A DNA stretch of 64,000 bases from Chaetoceros tenuissimus (GCA_021927905.1 BLLK01000058.1:1054001-1118000); one strand, 5' to 3'; positions 43,415-56,693 are shown, counted from the first letter of the stretch. Program-made: numbers and translations. The notes: generated by a model not told the origin, from the sequence alone.

Positions 43415-44251
43415 ATGAAGTCTAATACCAAACATTCAGTTGCTTTGATTGCACCAAGTGACTATGAATCTGCCACCTCCTACATTGCTCTTGCGAGTAC
43501 ACTAAAATCTTTAGGCCTGGTAGATGGTAATATTCATGTGCTTGCGAGCTATGAACATCGCGAGACCTTGAAAGACGCATCACTATCACACATTCCAATT
43601 ATTGGGGATAATGTTGAAGAGCAACTCAAGTCAAGCAAACATATAAATGATGCAATAGCCAAAAATGATTACGAGCGTCTGGTAGAGTTGACAAGAAACA
43701 AGTGCAGAAATGTTGCAAAGTCTCACTGTCATTCAATCATGAATTTTTTGGAACATCATCCACCATCGTTTTTGATCGATGGGACTGCAAATGGTTACTT
43801 TGGTTCTTATGCCCTCAAGAAACTACGAATTCCAAGCGCTCGAGTTCACCTGAATCCAACGGATGAATACCAAACCACAAGCTACGACGAAACCTATACC
43901 CTATCATGGAAACAGCTTGATCATGCCATGAAGCAAGACCTTTCCTATGAGTCTTTGAGCCAAGATCACCTTACCTCTGTCCCAGTCATAGGACGAGGAG
44001 AACTGGATATATTGACCTTTTCAGATCTTTTGAACTTTATTCACAAATATACTCCAGAAAAAGAAACGATCAGTGAGAAGGACACGAATCCTACGAATAA
44101 AGTGAGTGAATCATTGTGGAAAAAGACTATTCCAAATATGATTTATGCTGAAACCAAGATACTGGCTGAAACCATTATGAATTTGTTCATAGATGACGAT
44201 ATTGTCACGAAGGATTTGCCAGACCATGTGATTCCTGAACAAAGCATATAA
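43415..44251 (+). CDS. Hypothetical protein resembling the N-terminal half of a GT-B (UGT-like) glycosyltransferase
   Basis: 278 aa, ATG in CTAAACATGAAG. The first 150 residues alternate strand and helix as in the acceptor-binding half of GT1 enzymes: HSVALIAPSDYESATSYIAL, IHVLASYEHRETL, HHPPSFLIDGTANGYFGSYA and RIPSARVHLNPTDEY (compare the canonical LGIPxVRVxLxP phrase). The nucleotide-sugar half with its signature box is missing; the frame ends normally with TAA. So it is either a short divergent paralogue that has lost activity or an unrelated Rossmann-like protein. The family call is tentative. Confidence 0.5.
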   Translation: MKSNTKHSVALIAPSDYESATSYIALASTLKSLGLVDGNIHVLASYEHRETLKDASLSHIPIIGDNVEEQLKSSKHINDAIAKNDYERLVELTRNKCRNVAKSHCHSIMNFLEHHPPSFLIDGTANGYFGSYALKKLRIPSARVHLNPTDEYQTTSYDETYTLSWKQLDHAMKQDLSYESLSQDHLTSVPVIGRGELDILTFSDLLNFIHKYTPEKETISEKDTNPTNKVSESLWKKTIPNMIYAETKILAETIMNLFIDDDIVTKDLPDHVIPEQSI

Positions 44252-44950
44252 GAGCTCCAGGATCAAGTATTTTATTTTATATTTTGATAATTTGAAAAAT
44301 TGCTTTCAATTTAGCGCCATGAAAAGCATTACAAACATGTACAGTAATCACATAGGATTTATAATTATTATTTTTATAACTTTCAGTATTCCATACATCC
44401 ACGCTTCGTATACTAACGTTTTTGGGCTCTTCCCTATGCACTTCCTTTTCTATTTCATCTTTGGGATTGCTCCTCCGCTTAGTTCTGTTTTTTTTTCCTC
44501 TTCATCTCTCTAAACCTAGTGGAATTAGGTGGAAATCATTCAGAACTGAATTGGGCTTCTTTTTCTCATTTTTTTCCACTTCAGCCTGACGAGTCATAAT
44601 TTTGACGATGACCCCTGCTTCCCACCACTTGAACTTCAACGCTTGCTTGAGAACTTTGTGCAGACCTTATCGATGTACATTTTCGAGTGCGAAATTGGAG
44701 GTTATGAGGCTTTCCGACAATCGAAGTCAACGCACAACGGACGCCAATGATAATGATTGCAAAGAACAAATATCACCAATCTTTTCTTTGCTTTCAATTC
44801 AACCTAGATATAGAAACTACATTGAAGCAACAGAGAAAAGAAATCTCCAGTGTAGTTGCATCGGATCAATACCACTGGAGTAAGACGGCTTCAGATATTT
44901 AGTTTCTTCTTGATATATATATATCAGTTTCCACGACACAGTGCAGACAA
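44252..44950. other. Intergenic, 700 bp, with an exon-like segment
   Basis: A pyrimidine tract and CAG (TTTTTTCCACTTCAG, ending 44585) precede about 167 bp that read well as protein in one frame (DDPCFPPLELQRLLENFVQ and IFECEIGGYEAFRQ) to a TGA at about 44752. No matching donor or upstream exon was found, so it is not called a gene. An AT run (ATATATATAT) lies at 44916-44926, close to the MORN gene start. Confidence 0.35.
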
Positions 44951-46430
44951 ATGGTACACGAAACAGATATCAGCTATTCATTGAATCGACTATCTCTTGA
45001 AGAAGAGAATATTCAAGATATTGATGTCTATAAATCAAAGAAGTTTCTTGTACTTTCAGCATATATAGAAGAGAGACAAGGAGAGACGACTGATAATGCA
45101 TCAATGAGTATGGAAGAAGTAAAAAACAAGTATTGAAAATATATCAAGTAAATACGGCATACAAAAATGCGCAAAGGAAACACTATTGAGTGATTTACCT
45201 GAAAACGAACCTTTGACAGATTCATTTATAACTTTTAATCCATTCGCAGATCAAGACTGTGTTGAAAAATATATAGATGCAACAAAGTATGGAGTACTCG
45301 TAGTGGCAGTTAAACCTGAATATTTTCAGCAATGGTACAAATGTCAAGATGTGCAAGATTTACTATCAATTATACCCGCAGATCGGCTCTTTGTATATTT
45401 GGAACACCCAAAGAAACCAAAAGACACAAAAATAAATGGATATGTGTTGAACTTTCACCCTAGCATTGTTACGAATGACAATGGACCATGCTCAACTTCT
45501 GTTGAGAAAGGCAAAGGATATGCCATATATCCTAATGCTGATATATATTTTGGAGATATAGATCAATGTTTACCTAACGGTCGAGGATTATACAATTTCA
45601 TCACAGGTTCTTTTTATCGTGGTCAATTTACAATGAATCGAAAAAATGGAACTGGACGTTTCAAACATGTAAATGGGAATATTTACAATGGTGAATGGGT
45701 TGATGATAAATTGCATGGTGAAGGTCGATTTTTGTTTTCAAATGGTGATGTCTATGAAGGGAACTTTCAAAATAATTTGATGCACGGTGAGGGGACATAC
45801 AAAGATCACGAAGGAAATGTGTATTCCGGTTCATGGGTACAAGATCAGAAACACGGCGTAGGCAAAATGGTGTATAGCGATGGGTGTTCATATTCTGGAG
45901 ACTGGTATGAAAATAGGCGTGAAGGTAAAGGTCTTTTCCGATTTACTGATGGCGGAGTTTACTTTGGTCAATACAAAAACGATCAGATAAATGACCGAGG
46001 GAAATATTTTAAAGATAAAGAGAAATACGAGGGTGAATGGAAGAATGGGCTAATGCATGGAACAGGGAAATTCGAAGATGGAAAAGACTCGTATGAAGGT
46101 GAATTTCAAAAGGGTATGCGGTTTGGAACTGGTACTCTCAATTTTGCGAATGGTGATAAGTACATAGGACAATTTGAAAAGAATAAAATGCATGGTCTTG
46201 GAAAATGTACACATTCGAATGGTGACTACTACGTAGGCGAATTTGCAGATGGAAAAATGCATGGGAAAGGAGTCTACAAGTATTGCAACGGAGATAGATT
46301 TGATGGCTATAGAAAACATGGCGAAAAACACGGTGATGGTTTGTACATATATTACAACAAAGATCGCTACAAAGGCAGATGGGAAATGGGAAAGCTAGTT
46401 CATCAAGAAGTCGTGAAATTAGATCGATAA
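44951..46430 (+). CDS. MORN-repeat protein
   Basis: Two exons, 44951-45118 and 45177-46430, over a 58-bp intron (GTAAAA to GCGCAAAG) that keeps frame (SMEE-ETLLSDLPENEP); total 473 aa. The N-terminal ~165 residues are of unknown fold. From about residue 170 to the end run roughly a dozen MORN units of about 23 residues, e.g. YNGEWVDDKLHGEGRFLFSNG, YEGNFQNNLMHGEGTYKDHEG and YVGEFADGKMHGKGVYKYCNG. MORN arrays form elongated dimers and scaffold membranes, cilia or kinases; there is no catalytic domain here (compare PIP kinases), so a structural role is inferred. The unit at about 370 (REKYEGEW) is shortened. Confidence 0.85.
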
Positions 46431-46506
46431 AATATAAGCATGATATTAGCTAGATGTACGTACATCTTATGATTTGTATTTGTTCTGTACAACATGTCAT
46501 TCATTT

Positions 46507-48592
46507 TCATATACTATCACATGCACCACAAGTTTCTCGACATGTGTTCTTAACGAAAGTATTTTTACATTCATTGGCATCAATCTTGTAACAGAATTTG
46601 GTTTCGTCTCCGAATAAGACTTCCTTTCTTGAATCTGTACACGAGCAGGGGAAAACGGTTTGGCACGTTTCAGGACAATGTGTTGCTACTGCACCTTTGT
46701 TCTTTTGACATCTGACTTTAGGATTCTGAGCAACCCATTCACAATTCTTTATTTTCTCCTTTTTTGATATTACCTGCCTCATTCGCATAGGAGAATCTTT
46801 GCAGTATGGAGATGTGTTCGTAAATGATATCCCAGCTGATGGTAAGAAATTGTTTTCTTTTATCCATGTAGTAATAACTGCATACAATTTCCTTGTGATA
46901 GTATTATAATTCTTTTTCAACACCACATTGGTGAGTTCGTCAAGGCTTTCATTAAGATCAAAAAAGTCAGGTCCCTTATTCAAGCTATTGAGAATAAGTT
47001 TGTAACCATTTCGAAAAGCAGCGCTCCATCTTCCAGTGTGGTAATAAAGTAATATCGTTTTCTCTTTATTCCTGGAAATGCTTTCGTCATTCATAATCTC
47101 TTCACTGCCATCAACACCGTCAAATGAGATATTTACTGCTGAGTCTGATAATCCCATGATACTTAGAATACTTGGAGCAAAGTCTATAGCAGAGTAGGCA
47201 GTCTCGATTACCTTTCCTCTTTTGATCTTTCCTGGATATTTCATAATCATTGGAATACCTGCTGAGGTAAGGTATGGTTCCTGTTTTTGCTTTCTGCCAT
47301 GTTCAAAAGCAAGATCACCGTGGTCAGAGCAAAAGCAAATAATTGTCGAATTTTCAATGCCGAGATCTTCAATCTTTCCAAAAAGTTCTCCCAATTTATC
47401 ATCTAGTAATTTTACCATACCAAAATATTGACTCATGGACTCTTGAAAGTTCATCTTTTTTTCTATAGTTTCAAGAGAAGTATTAAGGTTCACACCGTTT
47501 TTTGCCTTGAAGTCTTTCCCTCTCTGTCCATAGAAATTCGGTGTTCCATACTTGCGGTACTTTCTTGTTGTCCTTGGAATATTAAATTTCACGTCTTTGT
47601 ACATTGTGTCATATGGAGAACGCACTTGGTTAGGGCCTGGAAAAAGAAGTGTTCTCAGTCAAAGGTTTGAATATATGTGATCAATTTAGACTGTTTTGAA
47701 CAAACCTACCATGAGGATCGACAAGACTAAGAAATAAAGCAAATGGATCTTCTTGATTCGCTTTTGATTCAATGTATTCAATACCTTTATTTACGAAGAA
47801 ATCAGTGGTGTATATTTCAGAAAGGTCATCTCCTTCATTAGCATCCGTGACAAACTTGAAAGTCTTCATCTCACCAGCATCTTCCTTTAACAATTTCCAT
47901 TCCCCTGTATTATATCTATATTTGTTATCTGCAAAGCCAAAGTTTCGGTCTAAATCATTTTCCCCAAACATTTCATGATAAAATCCAGAGTCTTCACCAT
48001 CTAGATGGAATTTAAATTTTAAAAATCAAAATCAAAATGGAAAAACAACAATACAAGAAATCATTCACACACACACACACACACCTAGGTGAAATTTACC
48101 CATGTAGCTAGTAGCATAGCCTTCCTTATATAAAACTTTGGACCAAGTTGGAATGTCTGATTCTAGAGTCCCCCAATTTTTATCAGCCTTGGTTTTGAAT
48201 GGATACATTCCTATAACCAACGGTGTTTGAGACATAGATATATATAATGAGGACTAAAAACGCACTTTACACTCACCAGTGAGAAAGGCTGTCCGAGATG
48301 GTGTACATTGAGGCACAGGGGTATAATAATTAGTGAACATGGCCCCTTCATTTGCCAATGAATCAATATTCGGAGTTGAAACAAAGTTATCTTGGCCCCA
48401 TACGTCCACTTCATCTTTTGGATATTTTGAAAGATAATAGTCGCGATAGGCACTGATAGTTCTCAAATTATGTTCATCAGTCATGATAACAACTAAGTTG
48501 GGTCTTTCTTTTTCAATTCCATATTCATTTAATGTTTGCAATGCATTTGTTGTGCGAAAGGTGGAGAGTAAGAGCAAAACTGATTTCCTCAT
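46507..48592 (-). CDS. Secreted arylsulfatase-type sulfatase with ShK-like C-terminal modules
   Basis: Hydrolyses sulfate esters. Exons: 48592-48277, 48210-48085, 48000-47710, 47636-46507; introns 66, 84 and 73 bp, all GT-AG with frame kept ([33 protein letters not shown]). Signal peptide [17 protein letters not shown]. Sulfatase marks: metal-binding VVIMTDEH near residue 35; the formylglycine signature CTPSR in [26 protein letters not shown] (the usual GKWHLG position); and [17 protein letters not shown] for the distal metal site. After the enzyme come two Cys-rich modules ([14 protein letters not shown] to HCPETC, and [20 protein letters not shown]), probably for wall or matrix binding. It needs a formylglycine-generating enzyme to be active. 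Confidence 0.9.
48066..48084. repeat. (CA)n microsatellite at an intron donor
   Basis: On the coding (minus) strand this is a (GT)n tract beginning exactly at the 5' splice site of the second sulfatase intron, so several GT dinucleotides could serve as donor. Confidence 0.9.
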
Positions 48593-48980
48593 TTTTCTGA
48601 GCTAAATTCGTTCGGAATTTTTATCCATTCTTTATCTTTCAGATATCTCTGTGAGGTAAGTCTAGCAAGGACAATGAAGCAGTTCTTTGCAAGAATAATG
48701 AAGTCTGTTGTTGACCTTTCCATCCATCCACATTTCTTCTGTCGAAATTTGTCCACATTATGGTACAGATTTTTGTGAGAAGACAATGTGAGAATACAAG
48801 GGACGGTTTATTTGTAATAACCGCTTTGAAAATAGAGTCTAGCCAGTTACAAAATTTAAAATGACTAGGTAGCTATGGTGATAAGTACAACAAGAAGAGA
48901 AGAGATTTTAGATGATAATAGATGATGATGAGATGATAGAAAGACGATTTTTAAATAAATAGATATCTTGAAAAGTATAA
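48593..48980. other. Intergenic, 390 bp
   Basis: Promoter side of the sulfatase gene and 3' side of the NKAP-like gene. GATGATNN-type repeats at 48911-48945. Nothing else seen. Confidence 0.4.
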
Positions 48981-51156
<2,176 letters not shown>

Positions 51157-52059
51157 TCATTGCTTATTTATAAATTGTTCAACTTGACGTCGGAATTGCT
51201 CTGCAACAAATATCCTATCATTGGTCTTTTCCCATGATCTCTTCTTATTTTGCTCCCTTTCTCTTTCCCATTCTGTCACCTCTTTGCACAAAAAGAGTTT
51301 GTCAAAATCAACTGCGCGTTTCAAAACTGATATACCATCAAGCTCCTTATCTCCATATTTCAAAGCCAAATGTTTCCATAGAAGTTTGCTCTCTTTCATT
51401 TCATCTCGTTTACTCATATACTTTTTCTTCCCACTCTTTGCTTCCTTTTCAAGTTTGGACTTTTCTTTCTCAACTCTATCATATAATAAATTCAAATCTT
51501 TTACAAACTGTCTGGGTTCCAGGAATTCAATTTTGTGCGAATTGGCTCGATTCATGGTACTTTGACATCTAGCTTTTAAGCCTACGTCTGATGTGATAAG
51601 AGCAACATTTCTATCATACTTTGAAACATCTCGAGCAAGTACGTCATCTGCTTTCATCAGTGGTCCAGCAAAATTTAGTGTCACATTTCCAAGATTTTCA
51701 GGTAAATAGTATTCACACTGATCTGATCCATGGTCTATAATCATTGATACTTGATTCTGTTCGAGATTGTATAGCTGTGTATAGAGTACTACCCGTTTTA
51801 GTAATTCACGATGAGACATTTTGAACTGAGTTTTACCTCGTACGTTTTCAACATCTATGAGAATGACTGCTTCCTTTTGAATCGCCCACTTTAGAAATTT
51901 GTTGCTTAGCTTCAAGTCTGAATGAATATCTGTAGATGCCCCATTTGATCCATGGCTATTAACTGTTGTCAAAGATAATCTAGTGTTGCTTCCTATGTTC
52001 AAGAGCCTTTGGCCAAGAAAGAGTATAAATACGAAATGAGGACTGAAGAAGGTGAACAT
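51157..52059 (-). CDS. NYN (YacP/PIN-like) nuclease domain protein, signal-bearing
   Basis: Putative metal-dependent ribonuclease. The hydrophobic N-terminus (MFTFFSPHFVFILFLGQRLL) looks like a signal sequence. The NYN domain (about 60-190) has the first acidic site in AVILIDVENVRGK, a second region MIIDHGSDQCEYYLP, KADDVLARDVSKYDRNVALI (acidic pair) and ITSDVGLKARC. These acidic residues at strand ends are the NYN/PIN hallmark. The C-terminal third is a basic helical region (REREQNKKRSWEK). Plant plastid YacP-like proteins give a precedent for organelle RNA metabolism; a plastid location here is inference because no clear Phe junction is seen. Confidence 0.72.
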   Translation of the reverse strand: MFTFFSPHFVFILFLGQRLLNIGSNTRLSLTTVNSHGSNGASTDIHSDLKLSNKFLKWAIQKEAVILIDVENVRGKTQFKMSHRELLKRVVLYTQLYNLEQNQVSMIIDHGSDQCEYYLPENLGNVTLNFAGPLMKADDVLARDVSKYDRNVALITSDVGLKARCQSTMNRANSHKIEFLEPRQFVKDLNLLYDRVEKEKSKLEKEAKSGKKKYMSKRDEMKESKLLWKHLALKYGDKELDGISVLKRAVDFDKLFLCKEVTEWEREREQNKKRSWEKTNDRIFVAEQFRRQVEQFINKQ

Positions 52060-52364
52060 AGGTAACTAACTGTATAACTTCATTGATTTGCCTTCTACAA
52101 AGGCATGTAGAAACTCGTCCAAAAAAGTCTCTTTAGAAGTTAACGTGTACAAAAAATGAATGAAAAGTGAAATTGGAAGCAGTGATACAGTTTTGTGGCC
52201 AAGCATAATATATCCACCATGAAGTCAAATCGATGTTGTAAAAAATGAAGTAAGGGTTACGGGAAAACATCGTTCCAACCTGGCCGACTTCAGGTCAATA
52301 ATCTAAAATAGTTTGATGAATGGACAATGACTTTCTCAAAAGAATTACACTGATTTAAACATTT
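52060..52364. other. Intergenic, 305 bp
   Basis: Promoter side of the NYN gene. AT-rich, no motif recognised. Confidence 0.35.
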
Positions 52365-54218
52365 TTAAAACTCAGTCAATTCAATCTCTGTCTTATCCCC
52401 AATTGATTCTTTCAAGAGCTCGACCTCTCTATCTGAAAGCGTTCCATCGATAATTATCCCATTCTTTACCAATAAACGTTGCCTACTATCTGCAAAAGTT
52501 CCAGTCCAAGTAACCATGGAATCTTTATCGGGAGTCAATTGCTCGATATCTGGACACTGACCTTTCATCCCCATCAAATGTATTCTATTCAGTTGAGAAG
52601 TTTCCCTTCCTTGTTCAAAAGTTTGAGCCCATCGTTGAACGTTTCGTCTTCCAACTAAATCAGTCTGCCACAGACTCAATGATTTTAAAGATGTGGAAAG
52701 CCCAATGGCTTCTGCCAATTGATATCCTGCTTCTTGAGCATCCTTTCCCGCACATATCCACTTTAATTCTAAATGCTCTAAAGAATGCTGATTTTGTATC
52801 TGTCTTGCTAGAGCACTGACAAATTCTAGTCCGTATGGTGCCGATATGAGTTGCAAGTTCTGAATTGATGTAGGAAGCGAGCTAATCATTTGCACAGCTT
52901 TTTCAATTGTGAGATTCCAGCCTCGATCTGGTGAAAAATCTAAAATCATATCTTGGCAGTAAGTGCACTGAGAAAAGATGGACAGCAATTGATCCCATTC
53001 TTGAGTGGACGATTCCTTGGAAGCGTGTTGAAGTATCGGTAAAAATAAAGTAAAGATACCTTTCAATGTCGTGTTCAAGTTTTGGACAGCTTCTCCTCTG
53101 GAACAATGTTTATCAATCTCAACATTCTTCCGGAGCACGTTGAATAAATTGCTATTTTCAACATTCTCAATGTCCAACCCCTTAACTGCATCAAACAGTG
53201 TTTTGATGGGAAAGTGTGATTCTCTATTGGCAATAGTTTTACCATTTCCTTGATCAGAAGGTGCCCCAATACTCTGACAAAAAATTTTTACTAGTCCTAC
53301 AGCCTCCTTTCCATGCAAAGTATACAATGCCCATTTGAAATCCTCCTGAGCAAAATTATAAAGATCCATCAAGCACTTTCCATCTTTCACAAGAGCCTGA
53401 CTCTGACTCCAAATGGAAAGTATTCTCGCCTTTGTAATCTTTCGAACTTTTTCCAAAATGATATCCTGACTTTCAACATCGCTCTGACTAACTGCAAAAT
53501 CTGGGATATACAATGGTGTAAACTCCGTCATTCCGCCTCCCCGTGCGTCATCACTCTTTTGAAATCCGTTCATGGAAAAGTCTAATACAAACTGTTCAAG
53601 ACATTGAATCAATTCTAGTAAAGTAGTAGAAGAATGACAATGTATAAACCATCTAGGAGATTGTGTCCCATTGATATTCATAGATTCTACAAAAGACTTT
53701 TGAGTCAAGCGAGTGAAGGGATCCATGACGTGTTGCTGTAAATCTTGTAATGTAATATTTGAAGGAGATAATTGAATCGAACCTCTTGACCAATTTTCTA
53801 CCTTACACCTTCTCTCAACCAATTTCATTATATTTTTTAATTGATGCAGATTGATGCCTCGTAACCAAGGCTTGATGGGGGTATAACCAGGAGATATAAC
53901 ACGATCTACTTTTCGACCTATGGGAATTACTGTTTTAGTTTTGCCCGACATGTGAGTCTCGATATAGTGACATGATTCTTGTGGTTGTAGTAGTTCTAGA
54001 AAAGGGTCTTTTACTGAAGAGATTCTATTATTTGTATCCTTGGATTCTTTCTTTCTTCCTGCTAGTAGAGGTGTTCTTAGGTCGAATGCTGATGAGTTTG
54101 CATCCATGTCATTATGTTGGGGACAAGAGTTATTTCCATCCTCTACTTTATCTTCCGAGGAGGAAGAACCTATGAAAGTGTCCATTACCCCCTGGGCTAA
54201 ACTCTGTATTGACTGCAT
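52365..54218 (-). CDS. Hypothetical protein with C-terminal leucine-rich-repeat-like region
   Basis: 617 aa, single exon, start at the ATG of MQSIQSLAQG. The first ~95 residues are polar and likely disordered. The middle (about 95-440) is an ordered, mostly helical unknown domain (LRGINLHQLKNIMKLVERRC; PRWFIHCHSSTTLLELIQCL). Residues about 450-560 show LRR-like periodicity: MISSLPTSIQNLQLISAPYG, HSLEHLELKWICAGKDA and STSLKSLSLWQTDLVGRRNV. No membrane segment, no catalytic signature. A protein-interaction role is plausible only from the LRR-like part. Divergent from the DUF4246 gene. Confidence 0.68.
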   Translation of the reverse strand: MQSIQSLAQGVMDTFIGSSSSEDKVEDGNNSCPQHNDMDANSSAFDLRTPLLAGRKKESKDTNNRISSVKDPFLELLQPQESCHYIETHMSGKTKTVIPIGRKVDRVISPGYTPIKPWLRGINLHQLKNIMKLVERRCKVENWSRGSIQLSPSNITLQDLQQHVMDPFTRLTQKSFVESMNINGTQSPRWFIHCHSSTTLLELIQCLEQFVLDFSMNGFQKSDDARGGGMTEFTPLYIPDFAVSQSDVESQDIILEKVRKITKARILSIWSQSQALVKDGKCLMDLYNFAQEDFKWALYTLHGKEAVGLVKIFCQSIGAPSDQGNGKTIANRESHFPIKTLFDAVKGLDIENVENSNLFNVLRKNVEIDKHCSRGEAVQNLNTTLKGIFTLFLPILQHASKESSTQEWDQLLSIFSQCTYCQDMILDFSPDRGWNLTIEKAVQMISSLPTSIQNLQLISAPYGLEFVSALARQIQNQHSLEHLELKWICAGKDAQEAGYQLAEAIGLSTSLKSLSLWQTDLVGRRNVQRWAQTFEQGRETSQLNRIHLMGMKGQCPDIEQLTPDKDSMVTWTGTFADSRQRLLVKNGIIIDGTLSDREVELLKESIGDKTEIELTEF

Positions 54219-54668
54219 TGGTATCTTTTGGAATATCTATGATCATAGAGGTGGAGTTCAATGTTGGACAATATCAGCTTTACAAACCAAAAGTGATGGT
54301 CATGGCAAGGTGAAAGTTTTGTTTTGCTCGTTGCTGCGTTGCTGCTCGTCTGATGTGAGATGTTCTTGCTTGTTCCATTCGCATTGGTAGCTAAAAAGGC
54401 CTACCGTTGACATAGTTATGAGGAATGAAGAAGAATCTTTTCTCTCATTTCGTGTGTAATAGAAGCATGATCATAGATAAAAGGTATCTTTTGATCATCA
54501 ATAAAAATAATTGTCTGTACAAATCTAGGATACTGAGTACTGAGTCCTCTCTTCTTCCTTGAATCACCGCCACTGTCTATACGTATTGTAGTTACTCTGC
54601 GATCATTGCAATTAGTGTCATTTGAGCATATATTTTTACATTAAAAAAAGTATCTTTCCGTCGCAAAA
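54219..54668. promoter_or_regulatory. Divergent promoter region, 450 bp
   Basis: Between the LRR-like (-) and DUF4246 (+) starts. GATACTGAGTACTGAGTCC at 54528-54546 contains a short direct repeat ACTGAGT. No TACGTA word seen. Confidence 0.35.
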
Positions 54669-56693
54669 ATGAACAGTTCTGAACCACTAGAATTCGAACT
54701 AATTGCAGAAATTCTATCTTACAATGTTGCTTCCTATGGCGATCTTGCACAAATGCGACTAGTGTCCAAGTCTTTGCCATTAGCCTACCTACTGAAAGCA
54801 TCCGGTCACTTGAAAGTATGTCATCCTTCCAAAGAAAGGTACTACCAAGAACTAGTTACTATTGGAGAAGATAGCTACGAAGGGTTGCGACTTATATCCA
54901 CAAGATCGACAGGCCGAGATCCCATGGAATTTTTGCACCTTTTTGAACTCCTTCCACCAGCTTCCATTCAATCAAGTCTTTGCATATCTGCGAGTCGAGA
55001 TTTTCCAAAATCTGTCGACATTGAAAAGGATGTTCCCACCATTTTTAGAACATTGAAAAAATTGAATGAAACAAAGTCGATGCAAGAATTTGAGGATCTG
55101 GCAAAAGAAAGTTTAAAAAAGGGTATGTTTTTTTCAGTCAATGAAAGAGAAAAAGAACAGGGACAGTATGACGAGCACAAAGAAGAGGATGACACAGTTT
55201 CCTGGGGACGAAAAGATACGTATGCCTTTCTTCTCACATTGGTGGCTACGAAGACATATGTGGAGGTACAAGAAGAAGGAAATGTACGATCGGTTTTGTT
55301 TGAAGCAAAGAATAAAGATAATGTCCCTTATGATTTTGTAATGAAACTAGCTGACTCGGGATCCAAATACAAGGGATACATCATCAAAGACAATGGGAGA
55401 GAAGTTACATGCATTGTACCAGTGATTATTCATTTTGACGAAGATTATTTCTATGAAACCTTCAACGCCTACGATGCAAAATATGAACATATCCAAATCT
55501 CGTCATTATGGAGCAAGTATCAAGAACAAACAAAGGTGGAGGGTGTGGCGATTGCGGACAAAATGATTTCTCATGATCTCCATGAAAAGCTCATGAATCA
55601 AATCAATAGCTTGGCGGAAAGGTCACCCGTGGACTACCATCCTCATTCCAGAAATATTGTGCGAGATTTGGTTCATCCTGCATTGTTTGCCTATGTGAAA
55701 GGTGTCTCTCCTATGGTAAGCAAACCTGCAGTACCAGCGCCTGATTTCCCTGTGATTGAGTATGAAGACATTGAAAAAGAAGAAACTGACGTTGTCACAG
55801 ACTATTGGGGAAGGCAGTATGAGGAAAGTTTGAAATATCAATGGCTGCCAACATATTTTAGCATTTCAGATAAAGGACAATGTGTCATAGAAGATTACAT
55901 CAACAATCTTGTTCCTAGAGCCGAACATGAAGAGTTATATACCTCTCTGGCCCAGCTCTTTTCACAAGCACTTCCCCTTTTTGAGTCAGTGCTCTCTTAT
56001 GGAAGAAGTGTTAGGCCAAGAATCAGAGACTTTGAAGAAACAGATGGAATTGAGTATGATGACGAGGTCCCAGCTGATATTGAGGAAATTCCACATTCCC
56101 TTCGTGGAGAAAAGGTACAAGTCATAACAAAAATTGTCGATTATGAACTTACTTCAGGTGATACTTATGAGGGGGTATGGCATGTAGAAGGCATGTCGCA
56201 TGAGGAAATCGTGGCAACAGCAATATACTTTATTGACCGAGCAGATGAAATAGAAGGTGGAGATCTATTATTCAAAAGAGCTTTCCATAGAGATGAGGCA
56301 CAGTTTATCTTCTCCTCCGTTGATCAAATTAGACCGCAACCTCTCGAAGATGCTATCCAGACAGGTCTGATGCCTCTTGGTCTAGTCCAGACTCTAAACA
56401 AACGTCTGATTGTATTTCCAAATAGCCACGTTCACAAAGTGACAGATTTGAAGAACTTGAGTAATGATATGGATACAGGAGACGGTGTGAAGAAAAGGCG
56501 TATTATTGTTTTTTTCCTGGTGAATCCAGAAAAAAGGATTACAAGTACCAGGGAGGTTCCACCACAGCAGGAAATTGCTGGTGGTAAGATGTCTATGGAC
56601 GATGCGAGAGCACATAGGTTGGAACTTATGAAGGAGAGAAAGTTTACGAAACAAGATTGGAATGTTCGAGAGATTGAGTTGTGTGAACATTAA
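54669..56693 (+). CDS. DUF4246 protein (putative Fe(II)/2OG oxygenase-like) with F-box-like N-terminus
   Basis: 674 aa, single exon. The N-terminal 45 residues (FELIAEILSYNVASYGDLAQ, MRLVSKSLPLAYL) have the shape of an F-box. From about 300 the protein follows the DUF4246 family of fungi and plants: YQWLPTYFSIS, IEDYINNLVPRAEHEELY, TYEGVWHVEGMSHEEIVATA with a candidate iron-binding His, the Arg-bearing strand LIVFPNSHVHKV, RRIIVFFLVNPEKRITST and VPPQQE. By fold this is a 2OG-oxygenase-like jelly roll; the reaction is unknown. If the F-box is genuine the protein could sit in an SCF complex, which is inference. Confidence 0.75.
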   Translation: MNSSEPLEFELIAEILSYNVASYGDLAQMRLVSKSLPLAYLLKASGHLKVCHPSKERYYQELVTIGEDSYEGLRLISTRSTGRDPMEFLHLFELLPPASIQSSLCISASRDFPKSVDIEKDVPTIFRTLKKLNETKSMQEFEDLAKESLKKGMFFSVNEREKEQGQYDEHKEEDDTVSWGRKDTYAFLLTLVATKTYVEVQEEGNVRSVLFEAKNKDNVPYDFVMKLADSGSKYKGYIIKDNGREVTCIVPVIIHFDEDYFYETFNAYDAKYEHIQISSLWSKYQEQTKVEGVAIADKMISHDLHEKLMNQINSLAERSPVDYHPHSRNIVRDLVHPALFAYVKGVSPMVSKPAVPAPDFPVIEYEDIEKEETDVVTDYWGRQYEESLKYQWLPTYFSISDKGQCVIEDYINNLVPRAEHEELYTSLAQLFSQALPLFESVLSYGRSVRPRIRDFEETDGIEYDDEVPADIEEIPHSLRGEKVQVITKIVDYELTSGDTYEGVWHVEGMSHEEIVATAIYFIDRADEIEGGDLLFKRAFHRDEAQFIFSSVDQIRPQPLEDAIQTGLMPLGLVQTLNKRLIVFPNSHVHKVTDLKNLSNDMDTGDGVKKRRIIVFFLVNPEKRITSTREVPPQQEIAGGKMSMDDARAHRLELMKERKFTKQDWNVREIELCEH

